DNA of 64,000 bases from Salinibacterium sp. dk2585 (lineage in GTDB: Bacteria > Actinomycetota > Actinomycetes > Actinomycetales > Microbacteriaceae). The notes below the pieces were generated by a model. That model searched no databases. It saw nothing but the letters and a program-made list of their open reading frames with translations, and was not told the DNA's origin. A program made the translations under genes and the position numbers. The DNA lies in contig NZ_CP042856.1 in the NCBI RefSeq assembly GCF_008001035.1, positions 1,488,001 to 1,552,000 on the forward strand. Reading direction: 5' to 3'. Of this stretch, positions 8,572 to 20,328 are shown in pieces; within the stretch, counting starts at the first letter, position 1; each line of letters opens with the position of its first letter.

Positions 8572-10455
8572 GTGCGCGCGCGGACACAACCAGGAGGCGG
8601 AGAGGCCCAAGCAGCGAGCTCTCCTCGAGGGCGGCTCGCGCAAGCCGCGGGATGCGCTCTCCCGATACTGTTCACGGCCGCCGGCGCGTCCGTCCTCGCC
8701 TGGCTCAATCGAAGTCCCTGGTGGGGATGGGCGCTTGCGGCAACGCTCCTGGCAGCCCTCGCTGTGTTCCTGCATCGACTGCGTCGGCGTTCGGCCCTTC
8801 GTCGATGGGGAGTGTGGCTGCTCGGGACCGCAGTCATCAGCGCCACGGCCGTGTTCGCCTATCCACCCCTGGATACGCGAGCGGCCGGCGGAAGCAGTCC
8901 GGCCGTCACGGAATTGGTCTCGACACGCGAGGGGCCCGTGCGCGGCGTGTTCAACGAGGCGCGCACGGTGGAGATCTTCGCGGGCATCCCATACGCCCGG
9001 CCGCCGGTCGCGGATCTGCGCTGGCGCGCACCGGAGCCACCCGAGGAGCGCGACACGGTGTTCGTCGCCGACCGGTTCTCCGCCGTACCAGTGCAGGGAG
9101 AGTCGACCTTCTTCACCCGGGCTCTCTCGCAGATCGTCGACGTTCCCCTCGAGGGCACCTTGCTCAACCCGTTCCGGACCAGTGAGGACAGCCTGACTCT
9201 CAACATCTGGCGGAGCGCTGCGCCGGTGGAGGAGAAGCTCCCGGTGATGGTCTACATCCCGGGCGGCGGTTTCACGACCGGCTCCGGTGCTCTGCCGCTC
9301 TACGACGGGGAAGCCCTCGCCTCCCGAGGGAGCGTGATCACGATCACGCTCAACTACCGCCTGGGCGTGTTCGGGTTCCTCTCTCACCCCGAGCTGGCAG
9401 AAGCGTCCGGCCAGACCGCTTCCGGCAACTTCGGCATCCTGGATCAGATCGCGGCGCTCGAGTGGGTACGGGACAACATCGCGTCGTTCGGCGGCGACCC
9501 TGATCGACTGACGATCGCGGGCGAATCCGCCGGAGGAGAGAGCGTGTGCGTTCTGGGTGCGACGCCGCTCGCGGTGGGGCTGTTCGACGGCATCATCGCG
9601 GGCAGCGGCGCCTGCATGGGGACGACCGGGGACACCGAGGCGGGTGATCAGTTCGATACGCGCGAGGTGGCAGACGACGCAGGCCTTCGCCTGAGCACGC
9701 GATTGGGCGGGGCGACGATCGAAGAAATGCGATCGATGCCCGTCGATCGCATCCTCGATGCATCCGCAGATCTCGCGTCCCACTGGCGCCCCTCCGTCGA
9801 CGGTCGCGTCCTCCCGCGGCCCCCTGCTGACCTCTACGCTGCAGGACAGCAACACGACGTCCCGATCCTCGTCGGCAGCAATGCCCACGAAGCGTCGCTT
9901 GCGCTCGCCCTTCCGGCCGACTCCGACGTGGACGAGTATCAGTCGTCGGTTCAGAAGACGTATGGCGAACTGGCTGGCAGCTTCCTCGACCTCTACCCCG
10001 GAGACACGCCGGAGCAGGTGCTCGAGTCCTCCTTGCAAGCGCAGACCGACCGTGTCATGACTCGCGCGATGCACCGGTGGGCACACCTGCAGACCCAGTC
10101 GGGAACAGCGGATGCCTTTCTCTACTTCTTCTCGCACACACCCCCGGAGAAGAAACTTGCGGAGTTCGGCGCCTATCACGGAGCGGAAGTCGCGTACGCC
10201 TACGACAATCTAGGAGCCGACAGTGGCGCCGCCTACACCGATGCCGACCATCGCTTGCGGGATCAGATGAGCGCGCACTGGGTCTCGTTCGTCCGGACCG
10301 GCGACCCCGGCGCGCTCACCCGACACGACTGGCCGAATGTGGAGGACGCCCCTGGACAAGTGATGGAGTTCAGCGTCGACGGCGGAGAAATGACGGCCCG
10401 TCCGCGTGCGGCGGCAATCGACTTCTGGCTCGCCTACGAGGGCCCGTTGCCGTGA
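8572..10455 (+). CDS. Membrane-anchored type-B carboxylesterase
   Basis: A 627-residue protein. Residues about 110-620 are a type-B carboxylesterase (alpha/beta hydrolase): PYARPP, the oxyanion-hole region YIPGGGF, NYRLGVFGFL, GNFGILDQIAALEWV, the nucleophile elbow GESAGG (Ser319), an acidic NAHEAS and the catalytic His in GAYHGAEVAYAY. It should hydrolyse esters of unknown alcohols. Unusually, about 100 residues precede the catalytic domain and hold three hydrophobic segments (about 23-45, 49-68, 79-97); secreted homologues normally have one cleavable signal. The third segment would place the enzyme outside the membrane. The GTG start at 8572 follows AGAGGGA. It is the last gene of a likely three-gene unit in the island. 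Confidence 0.9.
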   Translation: MRARTQPGGGEAQAASSPRGRLAQAAGCALPILFTAAGASVLAWLNRSPWWGWALAATLLAALAVFLHRLRRRSALRRWGVWLLGTAVISATAVFAYPPLDTRAAGGSSPAVTELVSTREGPVRGVFNEARTVEIFAGIPYARPPVADLRWRAPEPPEERDTVFVADRFSAVPVQGESTFFTRALSQIVDVPLEGTLLNPFRTSEDSLTLNIWRSAAPVEEKLPVMVYIPGGGFTTGSGALPLYDGEALASRGSVITITLNYRLGVFGFLSHPELAEASGQTASGNFGILDQIAALEWVRDNIASFGGDPDRLTIAGESAGGESVCVLGATPLAVGLFDGIIAGSGACMGTTGDTEAGDQFDTREVADDAGLRLSTRLGGATIEEMRSMPVDRILDASADLASHWRPSVDGRVLPRPPADLYAAGQQHDVPILVGSNAHEASLALALPADSDVDEYQSSVQKTYGELAGSFLDLYPGDTPEQVLESSLQAQTDRVMTRAMHRWAHLQTQSGTADAFLYFFSHTPPEKKLAEFGAYHGAEVAYAYDNLGADSGAAYTDADHRLRDQMSAHWVSFVRTGDPGALTRHDWPNVEDAPGQVMEFSVDGGEMTARPRAAAIDFWLAYEGPLP

Positions 10456-10598
10456 CCGTTGGCCTCTGGGATGCGAGTCGCGATAGCGAAAGTGGGACTC
10501 GCTGATTTCGAGCGCCGTACGGCAACTGAAACGGTGTGCCGAGGATGACCAAGTCCGTTCGGCCTGCCGCTGACTTTCAGGTCTGCAAGAACCCTCGT

Positions 10599-11354
10599 TC
10601 AGCTGAACAGGCCGCCGAACAGGAGGGAGACCATCATCGCGATTACCACCGAGTTGAAGACGAACGCGATGATCACGTTGGTGCGTACGACGCGCCATGC
10701 TCGGCGCGAATTGAGCTGAGCGGGTGTCGTGGCCGCCATAGTGGAGAGCAGCACGGCGAGGGTCACGTAGTCGCCGAAGCGTGCCCGCTCGGGAAAGTGG
10801 AAGCGCACGTGTTCGCCGTCGTCGGCGACCCCGAGGCGCAGGTAGGTCTGCGCGAACGAGAAGACCATGAGTATCCAGGAACTCGCGACCATTGACAGGG
10901 CTGCGGCGATGTAGACGGCTTCCCCGCGAAACTCGGGGCGCTGCCCGATCACCACGGTGACGATGACGGCGACGACGGCGGCCGAGATGGTCGTGTTGGT
11001 GGTGCCCGTCAGTCCGAGCAGCCGGGACAGCAGGCGTCGCTCGCCTTCATCGTCGGCTGCGATTACCTGCGCGAGGGAGGCGTGATCGAGCCGCGAGTAC
11101 ACCCACGACCCCCAGGCGACGTAGACGAGTGTGTAGGTGGGCCAGAGGATGACGAAGGCCGTCACTTGCATCTGCAATGTTTCGCTCAGGTCGACATCGG
11201 TGAACCGGATGATGGCCAGCAGGACAAGCGCCGTGACGAGCGTGGCCACCACGGTGCTGACGGTCACCCGCACGACGTCGGTTTTCCAACGAAATGCCGG
11301 CGCCGTGCGCCGTGCGCCCTGCCATGGTCGGGGCCGCGCGTGCTGTGGGCTCAT
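10599..11354 (-). CDS. DUF1345 family membrane protein
   Basis: A 251-residue integral membrane protein with about five hydrophobic segments: near residues 33-50 (VATLVTALVLLAIIRF), 65-82, 120-140, 147-170 and 225-247. The order of segments and the YVTLAVLLSTMAATTPAQ block before the last helix fit DUF1345, a bacterial membrane family of unknown function. It is monocistronic, facing away from the esterase. An ATG at 11354 opens it; the first 25 residues are basic and cytoplasmic. Role unknown. Confidence 0.8.
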   Translation of the reverse strand: MSPQHARPRPWQGARRTAPAFRWKTDVVRVTVSTVVATLVTALVLLAIIRFTDVDLSETLQMQVTAFVILWPTYTLVYVAWGSWVYSRLDHASLAQVIAADDEGERRLLSRLLGLTGTTNTTISAAVVAVIVTVVIGQRPEFRGEAVYIAAALSMVASSWILMVFSFAQTYLRLGVADDGEHVRFHFPERARFGDYVTLAVLLSTMAATTPAQLNSRRAWRVVRTNVIIAFVFNSVVIAMMVSLLFGGLFS

Positions 11355-11526
11355 ACCGCCATCTTTCAGGATGCTGGCTCGCGAGGAAGAGCTGAAAGCC
11401 TCGATCGGTAGGGACTTACGGCTGGCTCTGCTCTAGTTCTGCACAGATAGGCTCTGCGCATGACCAGAGCGGGTACGTGCGCTGATTCAGCAACGGTCCT
11501 CATCCTCGGACGCGTCATGCGATCGC

Positions 11527-12408
11527 TCACGCATCGCGACGCTTGAGCGTCACGATCGCCACGCTGAACAGTACGACGACCCAGACCACGAGGCCGAGAG
11601 CCCCCTGCCACGGTTCGAGGACCCAGAGACCATCGGCTCGGTTGAGCGGTGAGCCCGGTGCAACGAACTCGGCGTAGCCCGGGTGGCTGGTGAGGGCTCG
11701 GCCCAGGTTGAACGGGAGCAGCGCTACGAGGTTCTGCAACCAGACCTGCGACGCGGCACCACCGGCCACGAGGCCGAGCCCGAGCGGTACGACGAACACG
11801 AGTCCGAGTGCCGTGGCGATGCCGCTAGCGATGTTGCGCAGGCACGCGCCGATCGCGAAGGCGATGAGCCCGACCATCACGAGGTAGCCGACGCTGCCGA
11901 TCATGGCACGCCAGTAGTGCGGGTCGTCGAGGCGGATGTCGATGCCGTTCCCGGCGAGAAGCGGGATGGAGATCGGGATCGTGACGGCCACCGCCATTGC
12001 ACCTATAAGGAAGGTGATGACGGCGAACACCAACGCTTTGGCGAGCAGCGCGGGAACCCGACGCGGTACAGCCGTGAGGGTGGACCTGATCATCCCGCTG
12101 CTGTATTCGCCAGCAATCACCAGCACGCCCAACACGCCCACGATAAGAACGTTGATATCGGTGCTGAGATTGATGACATTCACGCCGGCATACTGCTGGC
12201 CTGTCTGTGCGACCTCTCCGTCGAACCAGGCGAAACTCGTCGAGGAGGACATCTGAGCTCCCACACCGACGGTGATCGCGACGATGGCGGCGTAGATCCA
12301 CCAGGTCGATCGGATGCTGCGGAGCTTGATCCACTCGGAGTGGATGATCCCTCCGATGCTGAGGTTCTGCCCTCTGGCCGCGAAGACTGGAGTGGTGCTC
12401 GCGCTCAT
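11527..12408 (-). CDS. ABC-2 type exporter permease
   Basis: A 293-residue membrane protein with about six transmembrane segments and the ABC-2 permease pattern: a cytoplasmic N-terminus (SEWIKLRSIRSTWW), first helix IYAAIVAITVGVG, then GEYSSGMIRSTLTAVPRR, the characteristic cytoplasmic loop of this family, and helices to the end. It pairs with the ATPase gene upstream, overlapping it by four bases (ATGA). Together they would form a dimeric exporter, of the kind often used for self-protection against lipophilic compounds or peptides; the substrate is not evident. No regulator gene is adjacent. Confidence 0.9.
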   Translation of the reverse strand: MSASTTPVFAARGQNLSIGGIIHSEWIKLRSIRSTWWIYAAIVAITVGVGAQMSSSTSFAWFDGEVAQTGQQYAGVNVINLSTDINVLIVGVLGVLVIAGEYSSGMIRSTLTAVPRRVPALLAKALVFAVITFLIGAMAVAVTIPISIPLLAGNGIDIRLDDPHYWRAMIGSVGYLVMVGLIAFAIGACLRNIASGIATALGLVFVVPLGLGLVAGGAASQVWLQNLVALLPFNLGRALTSHPGYAEFVAPGSPLNRADGLWVLEPWQGALGLVVWVVVLFSVAIVTLKRRDA

Positions 12409-13331
12409 CGGGTGCCCTCCGAAGGGATGTGAGTGGTCGTGTACTCGGCCTCATCACGAGTCAGTTCCAAGTACGCCTCTTCGAGAGACCTCGTCACGGG
12501 CGTGAGCTCGTAGACGATGATGCCGGCTCCGGCCGCGATCTCCGCGATGCGCGCCGCGGCGACCTGGGTGACCGAGAGGAGGCCCGTCTCGGCGCTGGTG
12601 ACGCCGGCGCCCTGCGCGGCGAGCAGCGCGCCGAGACGGGCAGCATCGTTCGCACGCACCAGCACGGAGTCCCCCGACGCCTTCGCGAGGATCTGGCTGA
12701 CAGGTGCATCAGCGAGCACCCTTCCGCGCCCGAGCACGATCAGATGCTCCGCGGTCTGCGCCATCTCGCTCATCAGGTGCGACGAGAGCAAGACCGTCCT
12801 CCCTTCCGCGGCGAGGGTGCGGGCGAGTCGGCGCACCCAAACGACGCCCTCGGGGTCGAGCCCGTTGACCGGTTCGTCGAGGATAAGCGTGGCGGGGTCG
12901 CCGAGCAGTGCGGTGGCGAGCCCGAGGCGCTGTCCCATTCCCAGCGAGAAGCCGCGTACGCGCTTCCGCGCCACCGAGTCGAGACCGGCGAGGCGGATGA
13001 CCTCGTCGACGCGCTTCGTTCCGATGCGATGCGTCGCCGCCATGGCGAGCAGATGGTCGCGGGCGGTGCGCCCTGGGTGCACGGCACGCGCGTCGAGGAG
13101 CACTCCCACCTCGTGCAGCGGCGACCGGTGGTCTTCGTAGGACCGCCCGTTGATCGTTACCGTGCCGGAGGTGGGGCGATCGAGCCCGACGATCATGCGC
13201 ATCGTCGTCGACTTGCCCGCCCCATTCGGGCCGAGGAAACCGGTTACTCGTCCCGGAGCGACCGAGAAGTCGATGCCGTCGACGGCGGTCTTCGGTCCGT
13301 AGCGTTTGGTCAGGGACTGAGCGTGAATCAC
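12405..13331 (-). CDS. ABC exporter ATP-binding protein
   Basis: A 308-residue ATPase with Walker A GPNGAGKST (residues 34-42), the signature LGMGQRLGLA in place of LSGGQ (common in drug-type ABC-2 exporters), Walker B ATLILDEP, D-loop VNGLDPEG and switch His in LLSSHLMSE. The C-terminal 90 residues form the extension typical of CcmA/DrrA-like ATPases. It opens with GTG at 13331. It is the first gene of a two-gene operon with the permease at 11527-12408. A short ACTAG/CTAGT dyad lies about 48 bp upstream. Confidence 0.93.
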   Translation of the reverse strand: MIHAQSLTKRYGPKTAVDGIDFSVAPGRVTGFLGPNGAGKSTTMRMIVGLDRPTSGTVTINGRSYEDHRSPLHEVGVLLDARAVHPGRTARDHLLAMAATHRIGTKRVDEVIRLAGLDSVARKRVRGFSLGMGQRLGLATALLGDPATLILDEPVNGLDPEGVVWVRRLARTLAAEGRTVLLSSHLMSEMAQTAEHLIVLGRGRVLADAPVSQILAKASGDSVLVRANDAARLGALLAAQGAGVTSAETGLLSVTQVAAARIAEIAAGAGIIVYELTPVTRSLEEAYLELTRDEAEYTTTHIPSEGTR

Positions 13332-13378
13332 ACGATTCCATTCTCTGCGGTGCCGCAGGTCGTACTGCCGGGCGAGAA

Positions 13379-13393
13379 ACTAGCTCACCTAGT
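13379..13393. promoter_or_regulatory. Dyad upstream of the ABC exporter operon (possible operator)
   Basis: ACTAG and CTAGT form a perfect 5-bp inverted repeat with a 5-base spacer (CTCAC), 48 bp upstream of the GTG of the exporter ATPase. Spacing and size are operator-like, but there is no regulator gene next to it to assign. Confidence 0.25.
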
Positions 13394-13446
13394 GGAAACT
13401 ATGTGGCAGGGACAGTGTCAAGAGGGACACCCCCGTGCTGATCGCG

Positions 13447-14537
13447 ACTTCGTCCATTGCGTGGCAAGTGGCGGGCGCGGGCCTACGCCAGCGGGCGCAT
13501 AATCGCGACTCGCACGTTCACGCTCAAGACCGACGCCCGCACCTAGAAGCCGAGCAGGTCAGGCAGCTGGCGATGGGCACCTACGTTCCACCGGCACGAG
13601 GGAAGCCCACACTCGGTGAGCTGGCGGAGCAGTGTACGGAGGCGAGGGCGAACACTGTCGCCGCCTCCACTTTGCGCGAGGAGGGCTACTCGCTGGCCTA
13701 CCTGCCGCCGACTCTTCGCGATCGCCCGATCGCGGCGCTCCGCCCCGCTCACTTCGACGCCCTCTACGCGACCTTGCTCGGCACGTTGGCGCGCTCAACG
13801 GTGTCGCGCTTCCGCAACACCTTGCCGAGCATGTTCGGCTGGGCCGTGTGGGAGGGGAGGCTCAGCACGAATCCCGTGTTGGCGTCACGCGTCCCCCGCG
13901 GCAACGCGGCGGGAACCCGGCGGGAGGTCTACCCCTTCGCCATTCAGGAGCTGCGAGCAGTGCACGGTGCGGTTGAGGCGCACCGCCCGGATCTTGCCGA
14001 TGTAGTACTCCCCCTTGGCTGACCGGGATCCGGTGGGGAGAGCTCCGAGGGTTGCGGGTGCGCGACGTCCAGCGCGTGCCCTACCCGGCCGTCGCGGGTA
14101 TCCCGATCGTGGCCCGACGGCGAGCCGGTCCGGAACGTGACCAAAGGCGGCGGCGCCCGGACAGTGCCGTTGGCAGCCGAGCTGCTTCCGTTGATCGAAC
14201 AGCGGTCGGCGGGCAAGGCTCCGGAGGACGTCCTGTTCTCCACGCCGGCTGGGACGCCGTACTCCGGCCCCAACTTCAAGCGCGACACCCGCTGGGCCGA
14301 CGTCGCGTTCGGCCGACGCATTCATGATCTAAGCCACACCCCGCGATGCTCTGTCTCGGCACAGGAATCGACCGCAAGACCACCCAGGCGTGGCTGGGGC
14401 ACTCCTCCGCCACGCTCACCGCTGACCTCTACGCCCACTGGATGGGCACCGATGCCGACGCCGCGGCTCTCGCGCGGTGGAACGCAACACTGAGCACGGA
14501 CCCCACCTTCACGGCACAGTCACGAGGGCTAACCTGA
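13447..14537 (+). pseudogene. Tyrosine-type site-specific integrase, decayed
   Basis: Fragments in shifting frames reconstruct an actinophage-type tyrosine recombinase: an N-terminal arm-binding part (KWRARAYASGRIIATRTFTL), a SAM-like core-binding domain (TLREEGYSLAYLPPTLRDRP), the catalytic box-I arginine in LTGIRWGELRGL, TKGGGARTVPLAAELLPLIE, the HxxR box, WLGHSS, and the tyrosine in ADLYAHW. Lesions: a frameshift near 13550, another near 14022, another near 14100, and another after the HxxR box near 14342. The HxxR box reads HDLSH, so the catalytic arginine is lost. The gene ends 60 bp from tRNA-Val and points at its 3' end, the usual position for an integrase of an element inserted in a tRNA gene. 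It is inactive. Confidence 0.92.
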
Positions 14538-14553
14538 GAGTCGCCCAATGAGG

Positions 14554-14592
14554 AAGCCCCGGTCCGCAAGACGATGCTGACCGGGGCTTTTC
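14554..14592 (+). terminator. Strong rho-independent terminator
   Basis: AAGCCCCGGTC (14554-14564) and GACCGGGGCTT (14579-14589) form a perfect 11-bp stem followed by TTTTCCC. It lies between the integrase remnant and the 3' end of tRNA-Val and would end transcription leaving the island. Confidence 0.88.
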
Positions 14593-14597
14593 CCTTG

Positions 14598-14670
14598 TGG
14601 GCCCTGCCGGGATCGAACCGACGACATCCACGGTGTAAACGTGGCGCTCTACCAGCTGAGCTAAAGGCCC
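14598..14670 (-). tRNA. tRNA-Val (anticodon TAC)
   Basis: A complete 73-base cloverleaf on the minus strand: acceptor GGGCCTT paired with AGGGCCC, D-arm GCTC/GAGC, anticodon stem CCACG/CGTGG with loop TTTACAC (anticodon TAC), and a T-arm containing GGTTCGATCC. The CCA end is not encoded. Its 3' end points towards the integrase remnant and the left-hand island, marking it as the probable integration site. Confidence 0.97.
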
Positions 14671-14722
14671 TCGTTCCCCTGGGGGACGCGCTCCATAGTA
14701 CAGGGGCTGTCGCCCTTGCGGC

Positions 14723-15184
14723 TCAGCTGATGGCAGCGATGGCCTCGCGATAGGCGGCGAGGTCGCGCGCCTCGCCCGGAGCGTTGACGAACTTGGCAGC
14801 GATCACGCCATCACGGCCGATCACGACGGTCGCCCGCGTGGCGATGCCTCGCTCCTCGAGGAACACGCCGTACTTCTTGGCAACCTCCCCGTGCGGCCAG
14901 AAATCGCCGAGAAGAGTGAAGCTGTAGCCCTCCCGCTCCGCGAACTCGCGAAGTGTCGCCTTGTTATTGACGGAGATGGCGACGAGTTCGACGCCCGCGT
15001 CGTCGAACATGGCCAGGTTGTCACGCAGCTCGCAGAGCTCGCCCGTGCAGATACCGGTGAACGCGAGGGGGAAGAAGACGAGCGCGACGGGCTTCGACTC
15101 GAGCAGTCGACTGAGTTCGATCGTCTGTCCGAACTGGTCCTCAAGGGAGAATTCGGGGGCCTTCTCGCCGATCTCTGCAGTCAT
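14723..15184 (-). CDS. Peroxiredoxin (AhpE/Bcp-like)
   Basis: A 153-residue thioredoxin-fold peroxidase that should reduce hydrogen peroxide and organic hydroperoxides in the cytoplasm. The peroxidatic cysteine is Cys46 in FTGICTGELC, with a second cysteine at 51; the conserved PAFT-type motif reads PLAFTGIC. I chose the ATG at 15184 (MTAEIGEKAPEFSL) because AAGG stands about 9 bases upstream; a closer in-frame ATG at 15193 has no room for a ribosome binding site. The gene is divergent from aceE and next to tRNA-Val, the first core gene after the island. Confidence 0.92.
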   Translation of the reverse strand: MTAEIGEKAPEFSLEDQFGQTIELSRLLESKPVALVFFPLAFTGICTGELCELRDNLAMFDDAGVELVAISVNNKATLREFAEREGYSFTLLGDFWPHGEVAKKYGVFLEERGIATRATVVIGRDGVIAAKFVNAPGEARDLAAYREAIAAIS

Positions 15185-15370
15185 CGATGCCATCCTTGCT
15201 TTAGTGCTGATTGGTGGGCGGATGCTCGAAACAGTATCGATCGCTGTTGGAATCATCCAAACCGGCGGCCAGGTCTGTAACTAGGATGGTGAAGCCCGCC
15301 CAACGTCGAGTCGCGACCCGGCCGCACGATGCGCGGGACCAGAGTCCGCAGAGTTAAGTGAGGCAAGACC

Positions 15371-18097
<2,727 letters not shown>

Positions 18098-18112
18098 GTG
18101 ATCTGGTAACCG

Positions 18113-19321
18113 ATGGCCGCACCCCGCACAAAGGCGCAGACGCTCGCCTGGCTCAAGACCATGTCGGGCGAACTCGCCACCGCGACGCTCAAGCGACTCG
18201 AAGACACCCTCCCCTGGTACGGAGACATGCCCCCCGGGCGCCGCTCCGCTGTGGGGATGGTCGCGCAGAACGGCATCACGTCGTTCATCCACTGGTACGA
18301 CGACCCCACGTCGACGCCCTGGATCGCGGCAGACGTCTTCGGTGCCGCTCCTCGGGAGCTGCTGCGCTCGGTCAGCCTCACGCAGACCCTGCAGCTCATC
18401 AAGGTCACCGTCGAGGTCGTCGAGGAGCGCATCAAGGGGCGGGATGAATCACTCGCCGAGGCGATCCTCCTCTACTCGCGCGAGATCGCCTTCGCCGCCG
18501 CGGATGTCTATGCCAGGGCCGCCGAGGCTCGAGGCCTGTGGGACGCACGCCTCGAGGCACTCGTTGTCGACTCGATCCTCAGTGGCGAGTATGACGACGA
18601 GCTGCCCAGCCGCATCGCGGCACTCGGATGGCACGGTCACGGCGAGGTGTCGGTGCTGGTGGGCACCGCCCCCAAGATGCTCGACGTCGACATGCTGCGT
18701 CGCACGGCGCGGCACCTCGACGCCGACGTGCTCATCGGTGTGCAGGGTAGCCGGCTCGTGCTCGTCATCGGCCGTGCGACTCCCTCCTCCGAAGAGCCGG
18801 AGGAAGCAGCATCCGAAACCCGCATCTCGTTCCTCGACATCGCTCGTGCCCTCGAGCCAGGCTTCGGCGAGGGATACCTCATCCTCGGCCACGAGGTGCC
18901 GTCGCTCGTCGAGGCGTCGCGGAGTGCGAAGGCGGCGCTCGCCGGTTTCGCGGTCGCACGCTCGTGGCGGAACGCCCCGCGTCCCGCCCTCGCCGATGAC
19001 CTGCTGCCCGAGCGCGCCCTCGCGGGTGACCCTCTCGCGAGGTCGACCCTGATCAACCGCATCTACAAGCCGCTGCAGGCCCACTCGACCGAGCTGCTCG
19101 GCACTCTGTGGTGCTACCTCGACAACGGGCGTTCGCTCGAGGCAACCGCACGCGAGCTCTTCGTGCACCCGAACACCGTGCGATACCGGCTGAAGCGCGT
19201 CTCCGAGGTGATCGGATGGGATGCCACGGGTGCGCGCGAGTCCCTCATCCTGCAGGCGGCGCTCATCGTCGGATCCATCGCCGAGACCGAGCACCTTCCG
19301 CGTCGGCGCCCGCACCACTGA
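18113..19321 (+). CDS. fasR: PucR/CdaR-type transcriptional regulator of fatty acid synthesis (FasR-like)
   Basis: A 402-residue regulator. The C-terminal 60 residues are a PucR-type helix-turn-helix (SLEATARELFVHPNTVRYRL), with LIDNG-like YLDNGRS before it; the N-terminal and middle parts form the GGDEF-like/PucR ligand-binding region of this family. In Streptomyces a PucR-type protein, FasR, encoded directly upstream of fabD, activates the fabD-fabH-acpP-fabF operon. Position and order here match exactly, so the same role is inferred. It lies 15 bp after aceE and 89 bp before fabD. Confidence 0.85.
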   Translation: MAAPRTKAQTLAWLKTMSGELATATLKRLEDTLPWYGDMPPGRRSAVGMVAQNGITSFIHWYDDPTSTPWIAADVFGAAPRELLRSVSLTQTLQLIKVTVEVVEERIKGRDESLAEAILLYSREIAFAAADVYARAAEARGLWDARLEALVVDSILSGEYDDELPSRIAALGWHGHGEVSVLVGTAPKMLDVDMLRRTARHLDADVLIGVQGSRLVLVIGRATPSSEEPEEAASETRISFLDIARALEPGFGEGYLILGHEVPSLVEASRSAKAALAGFAVARSWRNAPRPALADDLLPERALAGDPLARSTLINRIYKPLQAHSTELLGTLWCYLDNGRSLEATARELFVHPNTVRYRLKRVSEVIGWDATGARESLILQAALIVGSIAETEHLPRRRPHH

Positions 19322-19410
19322 CACGAGGACTGACGACACCCCCAAGGGTTTCGCGAAATCTTCGTCGGCTTCCCCACAGCAATCTCGACACGGACAGGGA
19401 GACTAGAGAA

Positions 19411-20328
19411 GTGATCGTCATCATCTGCCCAGGACAGGGCTCCCAGACACCCGAGTTCCTTGCCCCGTGGCTCGCTGAACCCGCGATGGCGTCGCGCCTC
19501 GACGAGCTCTCCGAGGCCGCAGGCATGGACCTCGCCGCGCACGGCACGGTCTCAGACGCCGACACGATTCGCGACACGGCCGTCGCCCAGCCCCTCATCG
19601 TCGCGGCCGGCATCCTGACCCTCGAGGCACTGCTCGACGGGCGGCGCGACCGCGTGGGCGGCATTGCGGGCCACTCTGTCGGCGAGTTCACCGCCGCTGC
19701 CGGCGCCGGCGTGCTCAGCAGCACGGATGCCGTCCGCCTCGTCGCCGCGCGCGGCGCAGCCATGGCTGAGGCCGCCGCCGTCGCCCCCACCGGCATGAGC
19801 GCGGTCATCGGGGCCGACCAGGACGAACTGCTCGCACGCCTCGACGAGCTCGGGCTCGAGCCCGCCAACTTCAACGGGGGCGGCCAGATCGTCGTTGCCG
19901 GGGAACTCGACGCGCTCGAGCGGCTGAAGAGCGAACCTCCCGCTGGCGCGCGCGTCATTCCCCTCCAGGTGGCCGGAGCGTTCCACACGCGTCACATGGC
20001 ACCCGCCGTGGACCGTCTCCGCGATGCCGCCGGCAGCGTCACCGCCAGCGACCCCTCGCTTGCGCTCTGGACCAACCGTGATGGCTCCCAAGTGAGCGAC
20101 GGCGCCACATTCGTGGACCTCCTCGTCGGGCAGGTCTCCTCGCCCGTGCGCTGGGACCTCACGATGGAGTCATTCGCAGCAGACGGCGTCACGGGGCTCA
20201 TCGAGGTGGCCCCCGCCGGCGCCCTCGTCGGGCTCGCCAAGCGCGCGCTCCGCGGCGTGCCGGCCGTCGCCATCAAGACCCCAGACGACCTCGCAGCCGC
20301 ACACGACCTCATCGATGGGAAGTCATGA
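19411..20328 (+). CDS. fabD: Malonyl-CoA:ACP transacylase
   Basis: A 305-residue acyltransferase that moves malonyl from CoA to acyl carrier protein for type II fatty acid synthesis. The N-terminal motif is ICPGQGSQTPEF, the nucleophile is Ser89 in GHSVGEF, and the catalytic His is in AFHTRHM. I take the GTG at 19411 because the protein then begins VIVIICPGQGSQ as in the family; an upstream in-frame extension from 19108 overlaps the regulator and is unlike a protein. The stop overlaps the start of fabH by four bases (ATGA). Confidence 0.96.
   Translation: MIVIICPGQGSQTPEFLAPWLAEPAMASRLDELSEAAGMDLAAHGTVSDADTIRDTAVAQPLIVAAGILTLEALLDGRRDRVGGIAGHSVGEFTAAAGAGVLSSTDAVRLVAARGAAMAEAAAVAPTGMSAVIGADQDELLARLDELGLEPANFNGGGQIVVAGELDALERLKSEPPAGARVIPLQVAGAFHTRHMAPAVDRLRDAAGSVTASDPSLALWTNRDGSQVSDGATFVDLLVGQVSSPVRWDLTMESFAADGVTGLIEVAPAGALVGLAKRALRGVPAVAIKTPDDLAAAHDLIDGKS

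Noticed and set aside
8026-10179. A 717-codon open frame antisense to the carboxylesterase
   Set aside because: It mirrors the esterase codon pattern and has no family character; long antisense frames are expected in DNA of this GC content.
1-14670. A second attachment-site copy of the tRNA-Val 3' end inside the window
   Set aside because: Reading for the T-arm sequence of tRNA-Val in the first 14.6 kb found no duplicate; the other end of the island is probably to the left of the window.
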